64,000 nt of DNA from Anaerolineales bacterium (GTDB taxonomy: Bacteria > Chloroflexota > Anaerolineae > 4572-78 > J111), in contig JABTUW010000003.1 of the NCBI GenBank assembly GCA_015075185.1, positions 186,001-250,000 on the forward strand, written 5' to 3'. Position 1 is the first letter of the stretch. The number at the start of each line of letters is the position of its first letter. Shown one piece after another: positions 58,783 through 64,000 of the stretch. Both the position numbers and the translations under genes were made by a program. Below the pieces are notes generated by a model. The model was given only the letters and a program-made list of their open reading frames with translations. It did no database searches and was not told the DNA's origin.

Positions 58783-59889
58783 TTAATCCCCAAACGAAAT
58801 CCCCAACTCCCGCGCAGTCAGCATCGTGTCGCAGTCCAGCGGGACGGATTTCATGCGCCCGGCGACCAGTTCCAGCGGCACGTAGCGCACGGTCGGCGGG
58901 TCGAGGGCGACCATGACCCCGGACTGCCCTTCGGCCAGGGCGCGCACGGCGGCCGCGCCGAAGCGGAGCGACAGCAGCCGGTCAAAGGTGGTCGGCGTGC
59001 CGCCGCGCAGCAGGTGGCCCAGCACCACGGCTCGCGCTTCCTTGCCGGTCAGTTCTTGCAGTTCGGCGGCGACTTTTTCCCCAATCCCCCCCAGGCGCTC
59101 GGCCCGGCCCAGTTCCTTGGAAATGACCGAAACCGTCCCATCTTTCGGCCTGGCTCCCTCGGCCACGACGACGATGGAAAAATTCAAGCCCCGTCTGGCG
59201 CGATCCTCAATTTTGGCGGCGACTTTGCTCAAATCGTAGGGAATTTCCGGAATAAGAATGGCGTCGGCGGTGCCGGAGGCCCCGGCATTAAGCGCAATCC
59301 AGCCGGCATAGCGGCCCATCACCTCGACCACAATGATTCGCCGGTGGGCCTGGGCGGTCGAGTGGAGGCGGTCTATACACTCGGTGGCAAAGGAAACGGC
59401 GGTATCAAAGCCAAAGGTAATGACCGTCTGGTCGAGGTCGTTGTCAATGGTTTTGGGGACGCCGACCACGCGCAGCCCCTTGCGGGCAAAGGCATTGGCG
59501 ATGGCGAGCGAGCCGTCGCCGCCGATGGCAATCAGGGCGTCAATTTGCTGCAGCCGGAAGGCGGCCATAATCTCGTCGGTGCGGTCTTTTTCCACTAGCT
59601 GCCCCTGTTCGTCAAGGGTGGGGTAGCGCAGCGGGTTGCCCCGGTTGGTGGTGCCCAAAATGGTGCCGCCCAGGTGGGTAATGCCGCGCACGCTCTCGCG
59701 GGTCAGCGGGATCAGCCCTCCTTCGGGATACTGCTCGGCCAAAAAGAGGCCGTTGTAGCCCTCGCGGATGCCCACGCACTCCCAGCCCCGGTTCAGGGCA
59801 GACAGCACCGCCGCGCGGATAACGGCGTTCAACCCCGGTGCGTCGCCGCCGCCGGTATTGAGCGCAATTCGACGAATTTCAGTAGCCAT
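58783..59889 (-). CDS. pfkA: 6-phosphofructokinase
   Basis: A 368-residue glycolytic enzyme phosphorylating fructose 6-phosphate. Motifs: LNTGGGDAPGLNAVIRAAVL at the N-terminus (ATP site), AIGGDGSLAIANAFA (about residues 103-117) with Gly at the position that favours ATP, PKTIDNDLDQTVITFGFDTA (catalytic Asp and the Lys typical of the larger bacterial/PPi-related group), VVEVMGRYAGWIALNAG and GHLLRGGTPTTFDRLLSLRFG. The mixed GGDGS / PKTIDND pair occurs in bacterial group III PFKs. A ribosome site GGAGGTGAAACA lies upstream. Confidence 0.92.
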   Translation of the reverse strand: MATEIRRIALNTGGGDAPGLNAVIRAAVLSALNRGWECVGIREGYNGLFLAEQYPEGGLIPLTRESVRGITHLGGTILGTTNRGNPLRYPTLDEQGQLVEKDRTDEIMAAFRLQQIDALIAIGGDGSLAIANAFARKGLRVVGVPKTIDNDLDQTVITFGFDTAVSFATECIDRLHSTAQAHRRIIVVEVMGRYAGWIALNAGASGTADAILIPEIPYDLSKVAAKIEDRARRGLNFSIVVVAEGARPKDGTVSVISKELGRAERLGGIGEKVAAELQELTGKEARAVVLGHLLRGGTPTTFDRLLSLRFGAAAVRALAEGQSGVMVALDPPTVRYVPLELVAGRMKSVPLDCDTMLTARELGISFGD

Positions 59890-60006
59890 TGTTTCACCTC
59901 CCTAATTTTAGCCTCGACATAAATCCTGCCCCGATTTTAGCACGGCTTAAAAGGCGGGTCGAATCAAGGGTATGTTCAAATTTGGGGCGAGTTTTCAAAA
60001 GCGCAC

Positions 60007-60089
60007 CCTTCGATACGCCCTTCGTTTCACTCAGGGCTACTCAGGGTGTGTTCATCTCGTCCTGAGTAGGCCGAAGGCCGTATCGAAGG
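60007..60089. repeat. palindromic repeat (CCTTCGATACG type)
   Basis: CCTTCGATACG (60007-60017) is inverted as CGTATCGAAGG (60079-60089), with inner CCCTTCG / CGAAGGC and CAGGGCTACTCAGG / CCTGAGTAGGCC. Confidence 0.8.
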
Positions 60090-60119
60090 ACGAGACCCAA
60101 AATCGAACGTAACCTCAAA

Positions 60120-63100
60120 TCAAGGGGCCAGGGAAAGGGTCGTTAAAACGACAGCGTTGTCGGGTTGCGGCTGGCCGTTGACCAAAGTGGGCAGGCGCTG
60201 GCCTGTGGCCGGATCGTACATGCCGGCCAGCAGGCGGTACTGGCCGGGGGGAGCGCCGTCGCGGAGGGTCAGGGTGTAGCGGTCAACCACGCTGTCCTGT
60301 TCGGCCCAGGCACTGGTCGGGTAGCGGCCGGCCTGGGGCGGATTGTCCCACTGCGCCCAAACCTGCCCATCCGGTCCGACAAGCTGGGTAAAGACAGTGT
60401 ACGCAGCGGCGATTTTGCCAGTAGACTGCCAATAAAGAATCAGAGAAATCGGCTCTTGACGATTGATAATTGACCGTTGACTATTGACTATTGACAATTG
60501 CTTCAGATCGAAGCCGGTAAGCTGGATAGAGTCGCCAAGCTGGGCAGAAAAAGGGAAGGGCGGCGGCGTACCGTCAGCGGGATCGAGGAGGCGGAAGATG
60601 GCGGGATACAAATTATGGCCCAGGTCCGTTTCGCCAGCAGTCAGAGGGATATTTTCGTAACCGTCGGGCAAAGTTTTATCCTGGCGGAGCAGGCTGATTT
60701 CCAGGCGATAGAGGCCGGGCGGGGCGTCGGGATTCAGGCGGAGGGGATAAGTCTCTTCGACAACTTCGCCGGGAACCCATAAGACATTGGGATAGCGGTC
60801 GCCCAGGGTTGCCTGGCGCTCGCCGCCCACCTGGAAATCCTTATCCAGCAGCTTCAGCGAGACAATCAGCGGGTCGGCCATCCAGCGGCGGGCCTGCCAG
60901 CGCAGGGTGATGGGGAGGAGGGAGGAGGGTTGGAGGGGAAGAGGAGGAAGATTGGAAGATTGCCCATAGGGGGCCGTCGGCTCGAAGGCTGGAGGGTTGG
61001 GGGATTCTTCCATCTGTCCATCCTTCCATCCTTCCAGTTTCCTCGGTGGCTGGCCGGGAATTTCCAGCGAGAGCGGGGCCAGATAGGGGCTGAAGACGAG
61101 AGTCGAAGTCAGCGGGGCGAAGGCGCGCTGGCGCAGGTTGAGGGATACACTCAGGGTGGGAGGGGCGGCGGGGGAGTCGGGAGCGTAGGAGCCGGGGGGC
61201 AGGGTTGGCCCGGCGATAAAGGTGGCGGCCTGGGCGAAAGGCTCAGGGCTGTCAGCGCACGGCAAAAACAAGGCGGTGCTGAAGGCGGGCAGGGCCGGCC
61301 AGGCGTGAAATGCGCCGCTGGCCCGGCGGATAAATCGGGGGGGCTGATTTTGGCCGGGATTGGTCGTGTCAAGCCAGGTCAAGGCCTGGCCCGGTTGGAG
61401 CGAGGTTGAGCCGTCCAAGCGTTGGTGGCCGCTCCAGACTTCTACAGGTTGGGACAAGTGACTTGGCGGAGAGGCGGCTCGAATAGAGATGAGCGGCTCG
61501 GCAAAGGTTTGCTGCAACACCGGCGGCCCGACGGGCAGCGGTTCCGGCGAGTCAGGGGCCAGCGGCCATAATTCGAGGTGAAGGCGATACCTTTGATCAG
61601 GGAGCCGGAAGCAGGTGGGGATGGGAATAAAAACTGTCTCGGCCAGGGTGTCGCCCGCTTCCCAGGCGCGGGCCGGATAGCGGCCGTTGGCAAAATGGCC
61701 GGCCCAGCAGGCGACAGGCTGCGAAGTATCGTCCTGCAAACAGAGCGAGACCAGATAATCCTGCCGTGCTTCTCGTTCAGCCCGCCAGTAGAGGGTGACA
61801 GGCAGGGCTTCTCCCGCCGAAACGGTTGTCGGTGTATCAAAACCGGCCAGGGCCAGGCCCTCGGCAAAAGGCAGGTTATGGCGATAGGCAATAGGCAAGT
61901 CGGCGGGGGGGGTGATGGTGACCGGCAGCGTGTCGTAGTGGGGAAGGATGAAGCTGGAAGGCTGAAGGATGAAGGCGGGGAGGAGAAAGAAGATAGTGGA
62001 TAGAAGGTAGAACATGGAAGATGGAAGATGGAAGATAGAAGATAGAAGATAGTTAGGAGCGGGTAGTATCCGTTGGACTTGCTGTCCAAAATAATACAGG
62101 CCGAGCGAAACAAACAAAGCAATGACGGCCAGCGCCGGGTAAAGATGGCGGCCCTGGCCGGTGTCAACGGTGGCGCTGAGAATGTAACGGGCCACGACGA
62201 CGATGAGGAAGAGGAGGAAGTGGAGGGTGAGGAGGAGGGTGATGCGTCCCAAGGGCAGGCTTCGCTGTGATGTGTGATGCGTATCGCGTGAAAAAGACGC
62301 AACGTGCAATATATGACCTGCCAGGGCGCACAGTAAGAGCACAGTGAACAGAGCATAGACCCAGCCGGGGGCAAAAATCTGCATCCAGCCGTATTCAAAC
62401 CAGAAGGAGCGGTAGAGCAGCCCGAACCATTCAAACAAGCTATAGGTAGCGGCGATGGGGCGCACCGGCTGGCCGGAGAGCAGGCTAACCAGCCCCTCGG
62501 TGATTTGCGGCTCGCCAAGCGAGGCGGCCAGGCCGGGAATGAGGCCGAGGTCGCCGATGCGGTTGAAGCGCAAAAGGATAAAGGCAAACCAGGGGCCGGC
62601 GGTGAGGCCAAGCGCGGCAAGGAAGGCGGCAAGAGGGGAGCGTCGAGGGTGAGACGTAAAACGTAAAACGTGATGCGTGATACGTGATGGATGATTATGT
62701 TCGGTCTGTAGTGTTCGCCTCTGGCTGGCGAGAGATACCCAAAGCGTAAAGATAACCTCTGGAACCAGGATAAGGCTAAAGTATTTGGTGATAAGGGCCA
62801 GGCCAAAAAGTGCGCCGAAGAGAGCGAATAACCGGGGGGAAGGGGAGGTGTTTTGCAGGATCATGACCTGGACCAAAAGTAAAAGAGATGTCAGGGTAAA
62901 AACCAGGTTGTCGTCGTTGATAACGGCGCTGCTGCCGATAAAGCGGGGCAAAAAGGCCACAAAAGCGGCCGCGCCAACGGCGATGATTTTCGGTTCGGGG
63001 TAAAGGCGGCGGGCCAGGATATAACTGGCTGTAATTGTTACCCAGGCTAACGGCAGCGAGAGAAATCGAACCAGGCGCCAGGCTAAGGGCTGGCCACGCC

Positions 63101-63563
63101 AGGGCTTCGTCCTGAGGCTCAGCCCGAAGGGCCACTGCTCGTCCAGCGTATGCAGAACGTGGTTAATCCCCAGCCCATCGCTGGGAATGTGGCGCTCTGG
63201 CCGGGCGTCAACCCGGCGCACATCCGGCAGGCTCTGCTCGCCGACAAGGGCGACCGGCCAGGCGGTCAGCCAGTAGTACAGCGGAGCCAGCCCGCCTTTG
63301 AATCCAGCCTCGCCGCGTTCGCTCTCGGTAAAGGGCGGATGGCCGGTTCGAGCGACAAAGCGCAGGTACTGGTAGTGATCAGTTTCATCGTCGGCTTCGC
63401 CGAGGGGCAGGACGATAGCGTGGTAAAGAGTCAGGAGGGTAAAGATGAGGAGGATCAGGAGGAGGGGGAGGTGGGACGTAATGCGTCCCACAGGGAGGCT
63501 TCGCACTAATGCGTGATGCGTGATACGCCCCAAGGGGAGGCTTTGCTCTGAAGCGTGAGACAT
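60120..63563 (-). CDS. giant membrane glycosyltransferase-type protein with repeat-derived segments
   Basis: A 1147-residue protein. Residues ~30-500 hold about ten membrane helices and GT-C features: the first extracellular loop PLGEADDETDHYQYLRFVA has the acidic pair expected for such transferases (GT39/PMT-like). Residues ~530-1147 form extracellular beta domains, with a repeating 'YPTSAWAEQDSVVDRYTLTL ... YRLLAGMYDPATGQRLP' module at the end. Several stretches read like translated intergenic repeats: RITHHALVRSLPVGRITSH at the N-terminus, SRITHHVLRFTSH, SSIFHLPSSMFYLLSTIF and EGWKDGQMEES. They match DNA repeats elsewhere in the window. The N-terminal start is uncertain because the repeat lies over it. 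Confidence 0.6.
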   Translation of the reverse strand: MSHASEQSLPLGRITHHALVRSLPVGRITSHLPLLLILLIFTLLTLYHAIVLPLGEADDETDHYQYLRFVARTGHPPFTESERGEAGFKGGLAPLYYWLTAWPVALVGEQSLPDVRRVDARPERHIPSDGLGINHVLHTLDEQWPFGLSLRTKPWRGQPLAWRLVRFLSLPLAWVTITASYILARRLYPEPKIIAVGAAAFVAFLPRFIGSSAVINDDNLVFTLTSLLLLVQVMILQNTSPSPRLFALFGALFGLALITKYFSLILVPEVIFTLWVSLASQRRTLQTEHNHPSRITHHVLRFTSHPRRSPLAAFLAALGLTAGPWFAFILLRFNRIGDLGLIPGLAASLGEPQITEGLVSLLSGQPVRPIAATYSLFEWFGLLYRSFWFEYGWMQIFAPGWVYALFTVLLLCALAGHILHVASFSRDTHHTSQRSLPLGRITLLLTLHFLLFLIVVVARYILSATVDTGQGRHLYPALAVIALFVSLGLYYFGQQVQRILPAPNYLLSSIFHLPSSMFYLLSTIFFLLPAFILQPSSFILPHYDTLPVTITPPADLPIAYRHNLPFAEGLALAGFDTPTTVSAGEALPVTLYWRAEREARQDYLVSLCLQDDTSQPVACWAGHFANGRYPARAWEAGDTLAETVFIPIPTCFRLPDQRYRLHLELWPLAPDSPEPLPVGPPVLQQTFAEPLISIRAASPPSHLSQPVEVWSGHQRLDGSTSLQPGQALTWLDTTNPGQNQPPRFIRRASGAFHAWPALPAFSTALFLPCADSPEPFAQAATFIAGPTLPPGSYAPDSPAAPPTLSVSLNLRQRAFAPLTSTLVFSPYLAPLSLEIPGQPPRKLEGWKDGQMEESPNPPAFEPTAPYGQSSNLPPLPLQPSSLLPITLRWQARRWMADPLIVSLKLLDKDFQVGGERQATLGDRYPNVLWVPGEVVEETYPLRLNPDAPPGLYRLEISLLRQDKTLPDGYENIPLTAGETDLGHNLYPAIFRLLDPADGTPPPFPFSAQLGDSIQLTGFDLKQLSIVNSQRSIINRQEPISLILYWQSTGKIAAAYTVFTQLVGPDGQVWAQWDNPPQAGRYPTSAWAEQDSVVDRYTLTLRDGAPPGQYRLLAGMYDPATGQRLPTLVNGQPQPDNAVVLTTLSLAP
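60455..60500. repeat. TTGACTATTGAC-type short tandem repeat inside the glycosyltransferase gene
   Basis: TTGATAATTGACC, TTGACTATTGAC and TTGACAATTG occur in succession, encoding KQLSIVNSQRSIINRQ. Confidence 0.55.
61975..62060. repeat. GGAAGAT/AGAAGAT tandem repeat inside the gene
   Basis: Seven-base units GGAAGAT and AGAAGAT repeat several times, encoding a hydrophobic LSSIFHLPSSMFYLL stretch on the minus strand. Confidence 0.65.
62240..62290. repeat. GATGCGTCCCAAGGG repeat inside the gene, copy C
   Basis: GATGCGTCCCAAGGGCAGGC then TTCGCTGTGATG. Related copies are in the first codons of the same gene at 63480-63555. Confidence 0.65.
62654..62690. repeat. ACGTAAAACGTGATGCGTGATACGTG-type repeat inside the gene
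   Basis: ACGTAAAACGTAAAACGTG, ATGCGTGATACGTGATGG. The same words occur in the intergenic repeats near 20930, 24090 and 32180. Confidence 0.65.
63480..63555. repeat. two tandem GCGTCCCA/CGCCCCAAGGG repeats at the start of the gene
   Basis: AATGCGTCCCACAGGGAGGC and ATACGCCCCAAGGGGAGGC, each followed by TTcGC and a GCGTGATGCGTGA-like tail. They encode the first ~30 residues. Confidence 0.65.
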
Positions 63564-63593
63564 TTTAGAGGCTACTTTTCACTTGGTAATGTG

Positions 63594-64000
63594 TCATCTT
63601 GCCACTCGTAGCGTACCGAGATTGACGGCGTAATCGGGCAGAGGGCCGCTGGAGGTGGCGGCGGGCAGACGGTCGCCGGTGGCAGGGTTGTAGAGGCCGG
63701 CCAGGAGATAATATTCGCTAGGGGGCAGGGTGTTGAGATCGAGGGCATGGGTGTCTACAATAATTTCACCGGGCGCCCAGAGCGAGGTAGGGTAATCGCC
63801 TCCCACCGGGGGACCGTCGAAGCCGGTCACGTACTCAGCCTTCAGTCCGCTAACCACCGAGTCGGCCAACGGGGCAGCTTGCCAGGCTTGCAGAAAGACC
63901 GTGTAATCGAGGCCGAGGGGCGCATTGACCTGCCAGTTCAGGGTAACGGATTGCTGGTCGGGGGCGATTTGATAGCTGAGCAGCGTCACTTTGTCGGCGA
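63594..64000 (-). CDS. extracellular beta-domain protein (5' part beyond the window)
   Basis: The frame is open to the right edge of the window, so only the C-terminal ~135 residues are visible. They resemble the last module of the preceding giant protein: YTVFLQAWQ, GDYPTSLWAPGEIIVDTHAL, PPSEYYLLAGLYNPATGDRLP compared with YTVFTQLVG and GQYRLLAGMYDPATGQRLP. It is therefore probably a paralogous glycosyltransferase-type protein arranged in tandem and on the same strand, 30 bases upstream of it. Confidence 0.6.
   Translation of the reverse strand, partial: ADKVTLLSYQIAPDQQSVTLNWQVNAPLGLDYTVFLQAWQAAPLADSVVSGLKAEYVTGFDGPPVGGDYPTSLWAPGEIIVDTHALDLNTLPPSEYYLLAGLYNPATGDRLPAATSSGPLPDYAVNLGTLRVAR

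Noticed and set aside
61442..62806. 454-codon frame on the minus strand overlapping the giant gene
   Set aside because: It is a shifted reading of the same strand; composition (Ser/Pro/Ala-rich, no domain) is typical of a shadow.

Overview
The window looks like the chromosome of a free-living Chloroflexota-type bacterium (Anaerolineae-like). The evidence is indirect: many long high-GC genes, a proline-rich Thr-Pro lipoprotein, PD40/TolB-like lipoproteins, amine and amino-acid catabolism genes, and abundant palindromic intergenic repeats. No rRNA or marker gene in the window settles the taxonomy.

Layout. 1-8.4 kb is the right end of a prophage or similar element. Two tail-type genes on the + strand (the first cut by the window edge) converge on a tightly overlapping minus-strand operon of early-type genes (DUF932, an SPIG-motif HTH protein with zinc ribbons, small zinc proteins). 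That operon starts at a perfect sigma70 promoter facing an XRE repressor, with inverted repeats between the two promoters. A tRNA-Arg(CCG) at 8.7 kb has its 3' end facing the element and could be the attachment site. 8.9-15 kb is ordinary chromosome: a lipoprotein, a PPK2 kinase, a CPCC protein, a TPR protein, and a GAF-GAF histidine kinase with a double-HTH regulator. 15-18.6 kb is an AT-rich island. It holds a tyrosine recombinase, a coiled-coil protein whose N-terminus resembles modules of bacterial conflict systems, two adjacent proteins sharing a small beta-rich domain, and a 64-codon gene behind a structured leader RNA.

18.6-27 kb carries NAD salvage (nicotinamidase-like, SPFH protein, nicotinate phosphoribosyltransferase) behind a promoter with repeated AGTGT-N7-ACACT sites, followed by an FAD amine oxidase-type enzyme, an S66 peptidase, a YbaK-type deacylase and a zinc alcohol dehydrogenase. 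27-31 kb holds the most unusual cluster: a PqqD-like protein, a small Tat-signal Gly/Asn/Pro-rich peptide, an HprK-related kinase, a decayed IS630 element and a broken nucleotidyltransferase. This looks like an orphan peptide-modification system damaged by the insertion.

31-37.6 kb has an iron alcohol dehydrogenase, an MttB-family methyltransferase, a secreted propeller protein and a protein with two deoxyribosyltransferase-like domains. 37.7-45.8 kb is a histidine utilisation operon (hutU, ftcD, hutI, hutH) that also contains aceK and a TumA/TumE-type toxin-antitoxin pair. Histidine would go to urocanate, imidazolonepropionate, formiminoglutamate and glutamate, with the formimino group passed to tetrahydrofolate. 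46-53 kb is an Opp/Dpp-type ABC importer (binding protein, two permeases, fused ATPase) with a CBS-ACT protein. 53-64 kb has a PP-loop enzyme (possibly MurL-like), a PD40 lipoprotein, a MetE-like enzyme, a PhnD-like protein, phosphofructokinase, and a giant membrane glycosyltransferase-type protein whose coding sequence has absorbed repeats of the kind found between genes elsewhere in the window.
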